From: an uncultured bacterium
GTDB taxonomy: Bacteria > Bacillota > Clostridia > Oscillospirales > Acutalibacteraceae
Direction of reading: 5' to 3'
Length of the DNA: 64,000 nucleotides
Assembly (NCBI GenBank): GCA_905215055.1
Contig: CAJMOH010000007.1
Span: forward strand, 19,370 to 83,369
A program made the translations under genes and the position numbers. The notes beneath the pieces are model-generated. The model was not told where the DNA came from. It did not search any database and saw nothing but the letters and a program-made list of their open reading frames with translations. Positions 37,727 to 46,316 of this stretch are shown here, in pieces; the first letter of the stretch is position 1; every line of letters starts with the position of its first letter.

Positions 37727-38277
37727 GACAGGTTCACCAGCCGGGCCTTGTGCAAGCTGAAAAGCAGGGCCTTTGCCACCCCGTAAGCCGCCGCCACGGA
37801 GATTACATCCTTCACCAGATAAGGAGCGGAGGCGGCGAGAAAGGCCTGCCAGGGAGAAACTGCCGCCACAAGCGCAAACTGGAGCGCCCCGCAAAGGTGG
37901 CACAGAGCCAGTCCTGTCATCCCCAGAGCAAGGGCAAGCGCCTTGCTCTTCAGCTGAGCGCCCAGGCCGCAGAGAAAAGCCATGAGAAGAAAGGACCAGA
38001 GATAGCCCCCTGTCATCCCCGCGAAGGAAGCGATTCCCCCGGAAAATCCAGCGAACACCGGCAGGCCCGCCGCCCCCAAGGCCAGGTAAACGCCCACGGA
38101 CAGCGTTCCCATTCCTTGAGCCAGCGTAAAGCCGCACAGCGCTACCGCGAAGGTCTGAAGGGTGATGGGAATCCCCGTGGGCAGGGGTATGGAAATCTGA
38201 GACAGCACCGCCAGCAGCGCCGCGAACACTCCGGTCATCACCGTGGATTGGAGTTTGCTTTTCCATTGAAGCTTCAT
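37723..38277 (-). CDS. bioY: Biotin transporter S component BioY
   Basis: The 184-residue membrane protein has about six hydrophobic segments and the BioY texts VLSQISIPLPTGIPITLQTF and GVYLALGAAGLPVFAGFSGG. It binds biotin and pairs with ECF energy-coupling proteins, which are encoded elsewhere. It overlaps birA by four bases (ATGA), so birA and bioY are coupled. BirA-type repression would match uptake to need. Confidence 0.95.
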   Translation of the reverse strand: MKLQWKSKLQSTVMTGVFAALLAVLSQISIPLPTGIPITLQTFAVALCGFTLAQGMGTLSVGVYLALGAAGLPVFAGFSGGIASFAGMTGGYLWSFLLMAFLCGLGAQLKSKALALALGMTGLALCHLCGALQFALVAAVSPWQAFLAASAPYLVKDVISVAAAYGVAKALLFSLHKARLVNLS

Positions 38278-39290
38278 GACGCTTGTCCTCCTCGCTCCCG
38301 GCGGAAGGCGGCCAGGAAATCCTTTTTAATCTGTACCTCCCCTGCGGAAAAAGTCCGCTGGGCGCCGTCCGGCAGCCGCACCAGCAGCCGGGCCTGCTGG
38401 TCCACGCCCAGCACCAAGGCCTCTCCTGTTTTGTCCCCCTGGGTGTAGGTCACTTCCACCCCCGTCAAAAGGGAGCGCTCTCGGTAGAAGTCCATAAAAT
38501 CCCGAGCGGGAAGGCTGTCATAAATGCCAAAAAAGCGGTTGAGTATCTCCGCCGCCAGCCGGGTGCGCGCTCCCGCGGGGACTTCGCCCTGGAACAAGGC
38601 TCCAGCCACCTCCGCCAGCTCTGGGGCAAAGCCGCCTTCCGGCTCCCGAAGATTGACCCCAATTCCCAGGACCGCGTATTGCAGGCCGCCGGATTCAAAA
38701 TCCACTGCCGCTTCGGTGAGGATACCGCAGACCTTCCACCCTGTCAGGTACACGTCGTTGACCCATTTGATCTGAGCATACTTTCCGGTGACAGCGTCCA
38801 CCGCCTGGGCCACAGCTACCGCCGCGGCGGTGGTGATGGAAAGAGCCTCCTCCGCGGGAAAACGGGGCCGCAGCAGAACGCTCAAATACAGCCCTGTCCC
38901 CTTGGGAGAGTAAAAGGACCGTCCCAGCCGCCCCTTTCCCTGGGTCTGCTGATGGGCAATAAGCACCATGCCCTCCGCTCCCCCCTGTTCGGCAAGGCCC
39001 TTCACGACGGTGTTGGTGGAGGTGACAGAGTCCCGCACGTCAATGGCGCAGCGGCGGGCCGAGCCTTCCAGCAAACGGCGGACGCTTTGGGGCGTCAGGG
39101 CGTTCCGGTGGGAAATCAGGCAATAGCCCCGGTTAGTTGCCGCCTGGATTTCGTACCCCTGCTCCTTCAGCCTGTTCACCGCCTTCCAAACGGTGTTCCG
39201 GCTGACGCCCAGCTTTCCGGCGATTTCCTCTCCGGACACAGGACCGCCGGCGTTCTCCAGCAGCTCTAAAATCTCTTCCGCAGCGCTCAT
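38274..39290 (-). CDS. birA: Bifunctional biotin operon repressor/biotin-protein ligase
   Basis: The 338-residue protein has an N-terminal winged helix (residues 1-60; GVSRNTVWKAVNRLKEQGY) and a ligase domain. The ligase domain has the biotinyl-AMP motif GKGRLGRSFYSPKGTGLYLS and the segment KWVNDVYL-GWKVCGILTE. It attaches biotin to carboxylase carrier proteins and represses biotin genes. It is the first gene of the operon and its own promoter contains a BirA box. Confidence 0.96.
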   Translation of the reverse strand: MSAAEEILELLENAGGPVSGEEIAGKLGVSRNTVWKAVNRLKEQGYEIQAATNRGYCLISHRNALTPQSVRRLLEGSARRCAIDVRDSVTSTNTVVKGLAEQGGAEGMVLIAHQQTQGKGRLGRSFYSPKGTGLYLSVLLRPRFPAEEALSITTAAAVAVAQAVDAVTGKYAQIKWVNDVYLTGWKVCGILTEAAVDFESGGLQYAVLGIGVNLREPEGGFAPELAEVAGALFQGEVPAGARTRLAAEILNRFFGIYDSLPARDFMDFYRERSLLTGVEVTYTQGDKTGEALVLGVDQQARLLVRLPDGAQRTFSAGEVQIKKDFLAAFRRERGGQAS

Positions 39291-39320
39291 AAAACGCCTC
39301 CTTTTTCAAGTGTTGATTTC

Positions 39321-39349
39321 AGGGTAACACGGCAGAGGAGGATTGTCAA
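39321..39349 (-). promoter_or_regulatory. Promoter of birA-bioY
   Basis: On the minus strand TTGACA and TACCCT are 17 bases apart. The -35 lies inside the BirA box. Confidence 0.72.
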
Positions 39350-39376
39350 CCTGTTTTTGACCTTACGGGTGACAAT
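39342..39376. promoter_or_regulatory. BirA operator
   Basis: ATTGTCAACC, 15 bases, then GGGTGACAAT: a 9-of-10 match between the arms. The arm sequence and N15 spacing fit the known BirA box (TTGTAAACC-N14/15-GGTTTACAA). Occupied operator would cover the -35 hexamer and shut off the operon when biotin is ample. Confidence 0.85.
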
Positions 39377-39386
39377 TTTCACATAA

Positions 39387-39415
39387 AAGAAACCGCTGGT
39401 TCAGCGGTTTCTTCT
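39387..39415 (-). terminator. Intrinsic terminator of glnS
   Basis: AGAAACCGCT and AGCGGTTTCT arms with a 5-base loop, followed by a short T stretch on the minus strand. Confidence 0.75.
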
Positions 39416-39442
39416 CCACGCTCAGCTTATGGGGTTCCGCCG

Positions 39443-41134
39443 TCACTTGGATTCCGGCTTAAAGCTGTCCTTCAGCTTGACGGAACGGTTAAATACCAGC
39501 GCGCCAGGCTTGGAATCCTTGCTGTCCACGCAGAAATAGCCCTGCCGCAAGAACTGATAGCTCTCCCCTGGCTTGGCGTCCGCCAGGGATTTCTCCACCT
39601 TGCAGCCAGTAAGCACCTTCAGGGAATCCGGGTTCAGGTAATCCAGGAAGTTGCCCTCGTCGGGATTGGCCACGGTGAACAGGTTGTCATACAGGCGGAT
39701 CTCCGCGTCCAGGGCGTCGGCGGCGTTGACCCAGTGGATGGTGGCCCCCTTCACCTTCCGGCCATCGGCGGGATTGCCTCCCTTGCTCTCCGGGTCGTAC
39801 TCGGCAAAGACCTCCACCACGTTGCCGGTCTCGTCCTTTTTGCAGCCGGTGCAGCGGATCAGGTAAGCGCCCTTCAGGCGGCACTCCGGGCCGTTGGGGT
39901 ACAGGCGCTTGTACTTGGGTACGGGAGTCTCCAAAAAGTCCTCCCGCTCGATGTACACCGTGCGGGTAAAGGTGACGGGGCGGTCGCCTTCCTCGGGCTT
40001 GTTGGGGTTGTTCTCCACGGGGAAGGTTTCGGCCAGATCCTCAGGATAATTGGTAATGGTCAGCTTAATGGGGTCCAGAACCGCCATAGCCCGGCGGGCG
40101 TTCTGGTTCAGGTCCTCCCGGAGACAATACTCCAAGAAAGCGTACTCCACTGTGGAGTTCACCTTGGACACGCCGTTGCGCTCGCTGAAACTGCGAATGG
40201 AGGCAGGGGTGTAGCCCCGGCGGCGCAGGCCGCAGATGGTGGGCATACGGGGATCGTCCCAGCCGTCCACATAGCCCCCCTCTACCAGAGCGCGGAGCTT
40301 CCGCTTGCTCATCACCGTGTTGTTGATGCCCAGGCGGGCAAATTCAATCTGACGGGGCTTGCTGGGCAGGGTCACGTTCTGAATCACCCAGTCGTAGAAG
40401 GGCCGGTGGTCCTCAAACTCCAGGGAGCACAGGGAGTGGGTGATGCACTCCATGGCGTCCTCAAAGGGGTGGGCGTAGTCGTACATGGGATAGATGCACC
40501 ACTTGTCCCCGGTGCGGTGATGGCTGGTGTGGTTGATGCGGTAAATCACCGGGTCCCGCATATTGAAGTTGCCGGAGGCCAGGTCGATTTTCGCCCGCAG
40601 GGTGTAGCGGCCGTTCTCGAATTCCCCGGCCCGCATGCGGCGGAACAGGTCCAGGCTTTCCTCCTTGGGCCGGTCCCGGTAGGGGCTCTGGGCGGGATGG
40701 GTCAGGTCGCCCCGCATCTCCTTCATCTGCTCGGGGGTCAGCTCGCAGACATAGGCCAGGCCCTTTTCAATCAGCTCCTCGGCCCCCTTGTACATGTCCT
40801 CAAAGTAGTCGGAGGCGTAGTAGAACCGGTCGTCCCAGTCGTAGCCCAGCCAGTGGATGTCCTCCTTGATGGCGTCCACATACTCCACGTCCTCCTTGAC
40901 GGGGTTGGTATCGTCCATGCGCAGGTTGCAGATGCCGCCAAAGCGCTGGGCCGTGCCGAAATCAATATAGATGGCCTTGGCGTGGCCGATGTGCAGATAG
41001 CCGTTGGGTTCGGGTGGGAAACGGGTGTGGACCCGCATCCCCTCGGTGCGGCCGCCAGGCCCCATGTCCTCTTTCACAAAGTCGTCGATAAAGCTGGTGG
41101 AAGGGATCTCGCCATAGTTGATTTTTTCACTCAT
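39443..41134 (-). CDS. glnS: Glutaminyl-tRNA synthetase
   Basis: The class I enzyme charges tRNA-Gln directly. It has PPEPNGYLHIGHAKAIY (HIGH box) and VMSKRKL (KMSKS equivalent), plus the C-terminal anticodon-binding beta-barrels. Length from the chosen ATG is 563 residues. An in-frame GTG nine bases upstream is an alternative start; AAAGGAA lies three bases before that GTG and 12 before the ATG. It lies downstream of gltX and the acetyltransferase gene. Confidence 0.96.
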   Translation of the reverse strand: MSEKINYGEIPSTSFIDDFVKEDMGPGGRTEGMRVHTRFPPEPNGYLHIGHAKAIYIDFGTAQRFGGICNLRMDDTNPVKEDVEYVDAIKEDIHWLGYDWDDRFYYASDYFEDMYKGAEELIEKGLAYVCELTPEQMKEMRGDLTHPAQSPYRDRPKEESLDLFRRMRAGEFENGRYTLRAKIDLASGNFNMRDPVIYRINHTSHHRTGDKWCIYPMYDYAHPFEDAMECITHSLCSLEFEDHRPFYDWVIQNVTLPSKPRQIEFARLGINNTVMSKRKLRALVEGGYVDGWDDPRMPTICGLRRRGYTPASIRSFSERNGVSKVNSTVEYAFLEYCLREDLNQNARRAMAVLDPIKLTITNYPEDLAETFPVENNPNKPEEGDRPVTFTRTVYIEREDFLETPVPKYKRLYPNGPECRLKGAYLIRCTGCKKDETGNVVEVFAEYDPESKGGNPADGRKVKGATIHWVNAADALDAEIRLYDNLFTVANPDEGNFLDYLNPDSLKVLTGCKVEKSLADAKPGESYQFLRQGYFCVDSKDSKPGALVFNRSVKLKDSFKPESK

Positions 41135-41225
41135 TGCATTCACGGTTCCTTTCTAAGGGATTACGTTGATTTTTGCTATCGCAAGCGCTCCTTTTCGCTT
41201 TTTCACGCAGAAGCGCGGAAAGCCG

Positions 41226-41675
41226 TTACAATTTCAGTTCCATTTCCAAATCGGAAAACTCAAAGCCCAGGTTTCGGTACACAGCGGCGCCCTCTTGGGT
41301 GGCGCCCAGAGAGACAGTGCCAGCGCCCCAGTCCCTGGCAGACTGGATGCACCGTTTGACCACCTGCGTCGCCAGTCCTTTTCCCCTGAACGCCGGCACG
41401 GTGTAGACATTGTGCAAATACCCCTTTCTTCCCAAAGGGTTTTCGGCCGAGGGAAGATCCTCATAACAGGTGAGAAACGCGCAGGACACAATTCTGCCCT
41501 TTTCCTCCGCCAGCCACACCACAGAGCCTCCATCCGCCATATGTCTTAAAAAGTATGCCCGCAGGCTTTCAGCGAGGGCGTCGCCCCCGTCGGTATGGTG
41601 AAAGAGCCTTTGAAACTGCTGCCGGATTTCGATCAGCCTTTCCAAGTCCCTGCTGTCAGCCTTTCGAAACAGCAT
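41226..41675 (-). CDS. GNAT family N-acetyltransferase
   Basis: The 149-residue protein has the acetyl-CoA motif FRGKGLATQVVKRCI and the C-terminal LGATQEGAAVYRNLGFE typical of GNAT. It is 31 bases downstream of gltX and probably in the same transcript. The acceptor substrate is unknown. Confidence 0.88.
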   Translation of the reverse strand: MLFRKADSRDLERLIEIRQQFQRLFHHTDGGDALAESLRAYFLRHMADGGSVVWLAEEKGRIVSCAFLTCYEDLPSAENPLGRKGYLHNVYTVPAFRGKGLATQVVKRCIQSARDWGAGTVSLGATQEGAAVYRNLGFEFSDLEMELKL

Positions 41676-41706
41676 GATGTCCCCTCTTTTCCTTCCAAAG
41701 CTCCCA

Positions 41707-43158
41707 TTACGCCTCCAGCTTGGCCAGCCCCGCCTTCAGACGGCGAAGGGCCTCCTCCCGGCCTAGCAGCGTCAAAATCTCCATAGCGCCGCCGGGAGTG
41801 ACCAGGGTGCCTGCCGCGGCAATACGCACCGGCCACAACAGGGTGCCGTTTTTCACGCCCAGCTCCCCGGCCAGGGCAATGAGACCGTCGTGGATGGCGT
41901 TTACGTCCCACTGGGGCAAAGCCTCCAGCACCGGAATGGCCGCCTGGAGCATTTGGGGAGAGTTCTCCAGGTTGGTCTTGCTCTTCTTGTTCACGAAGAA
42001 ATCCACCGGGTAATCTGGCAGCTTCTTCAAAAAGTGGAGCAGGCCGGGAATCTCCTGAAACTTGGTGATACGGGCCGGCAGGATGGAGTAGAGCACCCCC
42101 CAGGGCTTGTCCTCCTCCCCGAACACCTCTTTATAGTAGGGCATGGCATGAGAGGTAAACTCCTCCTCCCCCATAGCCTTGATATATTCGGCGTTGAACC
42201 AGTTCAGCTTGTCATAATCGAACACAGCCGGGGACTTGCTGATGCCTTCGATGGAGAAGGCCCGCACCAGCTCCGCCAGGGAGAAGATCTCCTGGTTGTC
42301 CTTGGGCGCCCAACCCAGCAGGGCGATGTAGTTGGTGATGACCTGGGGAAGATACCCCTCTTGCAGCAGCCCCTCGAAGCTGGTGGAGCCGTGGCGCTTG
42401 GACAGCTTGGACACGGTGCCGTCCTCGTTTTTGCCCATAATGAGAGGCAGGTGAACATAGGTGGGGATTTCCCAGCCAAAGGCCTGGTAAAGCAGGTTGT
42501 ACTTGGGGGTGGAGGTGAGATATTCGCTGCCCCGCACCACATGGGTGATGTGCATCAAATGGTCGTCGATGACGTTGGCAAAGTTATAGGTGGGATAGCC
42601 GTCGGCCTTGAGAAGCACCTGATCCTCGATTTCCTTGTTCTCAATGGTGATGGAACCGAACACCGCGTCCTCAAAGGTGGTGGAGCCCTCCAGAGGTACC
42701 TTCTGGCGGATGACATAAGGGGTGCCTGCCTCCAGAAGCCGCTGGACCTCCTCTTGGGGCAGATCCCGGCAATGCCGGTCATAGCCGCCGATACCCTCCT
42801 CGTTGTGGAGAGATTCCAGCCGCTCCTTGGTGCAGAAGCAGTAGTAGGCCTTCCCCTCCTTCACCAGCTGCTCAGCGTAGGGCTTGTACAGCTCTTTGCG
42901 CTGGCTCTGCACATAGGGGCCGTAATCGCCGCCCACGTCCGGACCCTCGTCGTGCTGAAGCCCCACCTGGTCCAAGGTTTTATAGATGACCGCTTCCGCC
43001 CCTTCCACCAGGCGTTCCCGGTCGGTATCCTCAATGCGGAGAACAAACTTTCCTCCCTGGGATTTCGCCACCAAATACTCGTACAGCGCTGTGCGCAGGT
43101 TTCCCACATGCATAAAACCCGTGGGACTGGGGGCGAATCTTGTTCGCACTGTTGCCAT
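41707..43158 (-). CDS. gltX: Glutamyl-tRNA synthetase
   Basis: The 483-residue class I enzyme has RFAPSPTGFMHVGNLRTA (HIGH box as HVGN) and VSKLSKRHGSTSF (KLSKR box). ATG 43158 follows AAGGAGAGGG; ten more in-frame codons upstream have no support. A promoter is present at 43247-43276. With glnS in the same unit, the cell charges Glu and Gln tRNAs by separate enzymes. Confidence 0.96.
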   Translation of the reverse strand: MATVRTRFAPSPTGFMHVGNLRTALYEYLVAKSQGGKFVLRIEDTDRERLVEGAEAVIYKTLDQVGLQHDEGPDVGGDYGPYVQSQRKELYKPYAEQLVKEGKAYYCFCTKERLESLHNEEGIGGYDRHCRDLPQEEVQRLLEAGTPYVIRQKVPLEGSTTFEDAVFGSITIENKEIEDQVLLKADGYPTYNFANVIDDHLMHITHVVRGSEYLTSTPKYNLLYQAFGWEIPTYVHLPLIMGKNEDGTVSKLSKRHGSTSFEGLLQEGYLPQVITNYIALLGWAPKDNQEIFSLAELVRAFSIEGISKSPAVFDYDKLNWFNAEYIKAMGEEEFTSHAMPYYKEVFGEEDKPWGVLYSILPARITKFQEIPGLLHFLKKLPDYPVDFFVNKKSKTNLENSPQMLQAAIPVLEALPQWDVNAIHDGLIALAGELGVKNGTLLWPVRIAAAGTLVTPGGAMEILTLLGREEALRRLKAGLAKLEA

Positions 43159-43246
43159 GATATACCCTCTCCTTATTAATTCCCCCAAAGGGGACCTTTG
43201 TCAAACTGCGGCGTTCTCACACTGGAGCGCCCTTACAATACGCATT

Positions 43247-43276
43247 ATTATAGCGCAAGACAGAGGGCTTTTGCAA
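43247..43276 (-). promoter_or_regulatory. Promoter of gltX
   Basis: On the minus strand TTGCAA and a perfect TATAAT are 18 bases apart. Confidence 0.7.
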
Positions 43277-43293
43277 GACGCCGGCTTGTTTTT

Positions 43294-44094
43294 TTACGAA
43301 TCTCCCAGAGAAAGGACATATTCCTCCAGGCACAGCTTCCCCTTCTCCATCCGCCCGGCATGGGCGCGCCCCACATAGCGGTAATGCCAAGGCTCCTCTG
43401 ACACGCCGGTAACGGACTCCTTCTCCTTCTGATAGCGCTGAACAAAGCCGTATTCCGCCCCGTGACGCTGGAGCCACTGATAGGCCTCTGTCCGCTGAAA
43501 ATTTTGGCTGACATCATTAAAGTCCACCGCCAGGCCGGTTTGATGCTCGCTGCGGCCGGGCAGGGCGACTGTTCGCAGGGCGTCCTGACGGGCCTCCGCC
43601 TCCTCCATGCCGGCCTTAAGATTTTTCTCCACTTCTCTTTCAAAAAGGACCCCCTGCCGCTCCTCGCCCCGATAGGCGGAGGCCACCCACAGCCACACTC
43701 CATCCGCCTCCGCCGCCTGAAGCATAGCGGAAAGGTCCTCGGCCATACGGCGATCCACCACCTCGTCATCCACCAGGTACGGGAGAAAGCGCCAGTCCTC
43801 TGGAACCGGCACCTCCTCATTGACCAGCACCAGAAGGGGATCATCCAGCTGCTGAAATCCGTCAAAAAATCCTTCCTGTGCCGCGGCATTGACGGCAGCT
43901 GTCTCTCCAGCGGCTTCTTTTACAAGGTGGCGGCTGTCAAGAATTCCCAGCGTGTTGCACGCCAGGGCCACCGCCACACCCAATCCGATGATCGCTCCCG
44001 CCAGCCCCCCCTGTCCCGCGCTGTTTTTCCATGCAGCTTCCCCCTTTTTCCATATTGAGAAAAAACTCTTGATTATTTTCCCCAAAAAGCGCAT
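43294..44094 (-). CDS. VanY-type D-alanyl-D-alanine carboxypeptidase
   Basis: The M15B zinc peptidase trims peptidoglycan stem peptides. Zinc and catalytic residues are seen in SAYRGEERQ, SEHQTGLAVDFND and EEPWHYRYVG. An N-terminal signal anchor (AGAIIGLGVAVALACNTLG) places the domain outside the membrane. The start is doubtful. The open frame allows ATG 44094 or GTG 44175, neither with a ribosome site. An ATG at 44032 with an excellent site is one frame off, separated from the body by a G7 tract (44005-44011, see findings). Alone, the open frame is intact. Confidence 0.85.
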   Translation of the reverse strand: MRFLGKIIKSFFSIWKKGEAAWKNSAGQGGLAGAIIGLGVAVALACNTLGILDSRHLVKEAAGETAAVNAAAQEGFFDGFQQLDDPLLVLVNEEVPVPEDWRFLPYLVDDEVVDRRMAEDLSAMLQAAEADGVWLWVASAYRGEERQGVLFEREVEKNLKAGMEEAEARQDALRTVALPGRSEHQTGLAVDFNDVSQNFQRTEAYQWLQRHGAEYGFVQRYQKEKESVTGVSEEPWHYRYVGRAHAGRMEKGKLCLEEYVLSLGDS

Positions 44095-44214
44095 AGTTAA
44101 TAAGGAAAAGAGACCGGCGGAAGCAACGCGCCGGAACTCTGCCGGTTTGGCGGACCTGTTTTCCGGATCTATCACTTGGAAAGGAATATTTTGCGGAAGG
44201 AAGGGATATGACCC

Positions 44215-44868
44215 ATGCCAAAAATTTTTGTATATGGCGACCAGGAAAAGATGAGCAACTATGCCAGCGCCTTGGAGGGCAGCGGCATGGAGGGAGTGTT
44301 CAGTCTGGATCTGTCACAGGCCAAAAGCTGCGCCGGCCTGCTGCTCCCCGGCGGAGGGGACATCAGTCCGGCCAGGTATGGACAGGAGCCCGACGGCAGC
44401 GAGGAGCCGGACCTGCGGCGGGATGAAGCGGAGCTGGAGCTTGTGGCGGATTTTATCGCCTGGGGACGGCCCATACTGGGAATCTGCCGGGGGATTCAAA
44501 TGCTCAACGTGGCACTGGGGGGAGATTTGATTCAGGACATTCCCACCGCTGCCGCCCACCGGCGTGACAAGGCTCTGGGGGACCGGGTACACACTGTCAC
44601 CGCGGGAGAGGACAGCTTTCTCTATCCCCTCTACGGCCGGGAATTTTCTGTCAACAGCGCCCACCATCAGGCCTTGGGGCAGCTTGCCGCGGGACTGCGC
44701 CTGGCAGCAGTTTCCTCTGAGGACGGGATTGTGGAAGCTGTGGAATGGCCCAATCTGGGAGTTTACGGCGTACAGTGGCACCCCGAACGGATGTCCTTTG
44801 CCCTGCGCCGGGAGGACACCGTGGACGGGCAGGCCGTTTTTCAGTTTTTTCGGGAAATCTGCTCGTAA
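44215..44868 (+). CDS. Class I glutamine amidotransferase-like (gamma-glutamyl hydrolase, PuuD-like)
   Basis: The 217-residue peptidase C26-type hydrolase has the oxyanion text LLLPGGGDISPARYG, nucleophile Cys in GICRGIQMLN, and His/Glu in YGVQWHPERM. HHQ in the middle is typical of the gamma-Glu-GABA hydrolase branch. It is divergent from the VanY-like gene. GAAGGAAGGG precedes the start. The exact gamma-glutamyl substrate is unknown. Confidence 0.9.
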   Translation: MPKIFVYGDQEKMSNYASALEGSGMEGVFSLDLSQAKSCAGLLLPGGGDISPARYGQEPDGSEEPDLRRDEAELELVADFIAWGRPILGICRGIQMLNVALGGDLIQDIPTAAAHRRDKALGDRVHTVTAGEDSFLYPLYGREFSVNSAHHQALGQLAAGLRLAAVSSEDGIVEAVEWPNLGVYGVQWHPERMSFALRREDTVDGQAVFQFFREICS

Positions 44869-44895
44869 ATTTTTGCCCGAACAGGATTTCCCATC

Positions 44896-44924
44896 TTGAC
44901 AACCCGTCTTTCGAATGCTATAAT
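44896..44924 (+). promoter_or_regulatory. Promoter of tRNA-Leu
   Basis: Perfect TTGACA and TATAAT with 17 bases between, ending 16 bases before the tRNA. Confidence 0.9.
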
Positions 44925-44940
44925 ATCCAGCGTTGGTTAT

Positions 44941-45024
44941 GCGCGAGTGCTGGAACTGGCAGACAGGCACGTTTGAGGTGCGTGTGTCTACGACGTACGG
45001 GTTCAAGTCCCGTCTCGCGCACCA
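44941..45024 (+). tRNA. tRNA-Leu (anticodon GAG)
   Basis: An 84-nt class II tRNA with the encoded CCA end. The acceptor GCGCGAG pairs with CTCGCGC. The anticodon loop TTGAGGT gives GAG, reading CUC and CUU. A long variable arm and a T-arm with GGTTCAAGTCC are present. It has its own consensus promoter and terminator. Confidence 0.96.
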
Positions 45025-45027
45025 CTT

Positions 45028-45056
45028 CGAGTACCCTTATGGGTACTCGATTTTTT
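45028..45056 (+). terminator. Terminator of tRNA-Leu
   Basis: A perfect 9-bp stem CGAGTACCC with a 4-base loop, then ATTTTTT. From here to 45260 I see no gene. Confidence 0.92.
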
Positions 45057-45260
45057 ATACCTCTTGCGGGATACCCGCACCAGGCAAAAAGCGGCTTATT
45101 TCCTGGGAATCCGGGATTTAAGCCTTTTTAATTTTTGACAAATTTTATTCCAGATAAAGCATCGAAAAAGCAGGACGAAACAGAGAACCCCCAGCACAAA
45201 GCTGATTCATCCCGCCGTTGTCTTCTCAATGCGCTGGTTCTCTTTCGCGAAAAAACTGCC

Positions 45261-45289
45261 TTGACGCAGGGCAGGACTATTGTTATAAT
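45261..45289 (+). promoter_or_regulatory. Promoter of the thiamine operon
   Basis: TTGACG and TATAAT are 17 bases apart, about 20 bases upstream of the riboswitch. Confidence 0.85.
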
Positions 45290-45310
45290 AAATCTCAGAC
45301 AAAAGAAAAC

Positions 45311-45398
45311 AGGGGAGCTTGTAATGGCAGGCTGAGAGGAAGTCACCTACTTCGACCCTTTAACCTGATACGGATAATGCCGTCGTAGGAAGTGACAT
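45311..45398 (+). promoter_or_regulatory. TPP riboswitch (THI box)
   Basis: The conserved thi-box core is present: GGCTGAGAGGAAGT, then ACCCTTTAACCTGAT, then GGATAATGCCGTCGTAGGAA. This is the aptamer for thiamine pyrophosphate. It lies directly upstream of an intrinsic terminator and the thi operon, so TPP binding should favour termination. Confidence 0.95.
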
Positions 45399-45408
45399 AC
45401 GCTTTTCC

Positions 45409-45444
45409 CGGGGATACCGCATCAGGTATCCCCGTTTTGTTTTG
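45409..45444 (+). terminator. Riboswitch expression-platform terminator
   Basis: A perfect 10-bp stem (CGGGGATACC and complement, 6-base loop) followed by TTTTGTTTT, 20 bases before the thiS start. Confidence 0.9.
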
Positions 45445-45464
45445 TCAAAAAAGGAGGAATCCAT

Positions 45465-45659
45465 ATGGTAATTGTCAACGGGCAAGAGCGGGACGCCGCG
45501 GGAAAGACGGTAAGTCAGCTTCTGGCCGCGGAGGGCTTTGATTCCGGCAGGATTGCCGTGGAGCGCAACGGAGACATTGTCCCCAAAGGGCTGTACGGCC
45601 AAACGATACTGCGGGACGGGGATACACTGGAGGTGGTCCGCTTTGTGGGAGGCGGCTGA
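45465..45659 (+). CDS. thiS: Sulfur carrier protein ThiS
   Basis: The 64-residue ubiquitin-like protein ends in VGGG, whose C-terminal Gly carries sulfur for thiazole formation. Length and the DGDTLEVV tail fit ThiS. AGGAGG precedes the ATG. It is the first gene of the operon. Confidence 0.95.
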   Translation: MVIVNGQERDAAGKTVSQLLAAEGFDSGRIAVERNGDIVPKGLYGQTILRDGDTLEVVRFVGGG

Positions 45660-45660
45660 A

Positions 45661-46299
45661 ATGCCGGCGTTTACTCGCCAGGAAATGGAGGATAGCCTGC
45701 GCCAGCGGATCGGCCCCTCCCTGCTGGCGCGGTTTCAGCAAGCGCGGGTTGCCGTCTGCGGGCTGGGCGGACTTGGGTCCCACATTGCCGTTTCCCTGGC
45801 TCGGGCTGGCGTTGGATCGCTGATCCTCCTGGATTTCGACAAGGTGGAGCTGTCCAACCTGAACCGGCAGCAGTACAAGGCCTGCCAAACTGGTATGGAC
45901 AAAACCGCCGCCCTGAGGGAAAACCTGCTGGAGATCAACCCCTACCTCCAGGTGGAATGTCATCAAATCCGGCTGACGGAGAGCAACGCTCCCTCCCTGC
46001 TGGCGGGAACCGGCGTAATCTGCGAGGCCTTTGACAAGGCGGAGGAAAAGGCCATGCTGGTAAACACGGTACTGGAGCAGTTGCCGGAGGCCTATTTGGT
46101 GGCTGCCTCCGGCATGGCGGGGCTGGGACCGGGAAACCAAATTCTCACCCGGCGGGTGGGAAAACGGCTTTACCTGTGCGGGGACGGAACCAGCGGCGTG
46201 GAGCAGGGAGAAAGCCTTTTCGCGCCCCGGGTGGCTCTCTGCGCCGCCCACCAGGCTTTAACCGTGCTGCGGATTCTGGCAGGGGAATTTGACGTCTGA
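45661..46299 (+). CDS. thiF: ThiS adenylyltransferase ThiF
   Basis: The 212-residue E1-like protein activates ThiS by adenylation. The nucleotide site VCGLGGLGSHIAVSLARAG and the LSNLNRQQY segment are present. ATG 45661 lies one base after thiS; upstream in-frame codons overlap thiS. It is a short ThiF of the type found in Clostridia. Confidence 0.93.
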   Translation: MPAFTRQEMEDSLRQRIGPSLLARFQQARVAVCGLGGLGSHIAVSLARAGVGSLILLDFDKVELSNLNRQQYKACQTGMDKTAALRENLLEINPYLQVECHQIRLTESNAPSLLAGTGVICEAFDKAEEKAMLVNTVLEQLPEAYLVAASGMAGLGPGNQILTRRVGKRLYLCGDGTSGVEQGESLFAPRVALCAAHQALTVLRILAGEFDV

Positions 46300-46316
46300 G
46301 GAAAAGGAGAGAACAC

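Noticed and set aside
45135..45335. 66-codon frame between tRNA-Leu and the riboswitch
   Set aside because: It overlaps the thi promoter and the riboswitch start and has no ribosome site.
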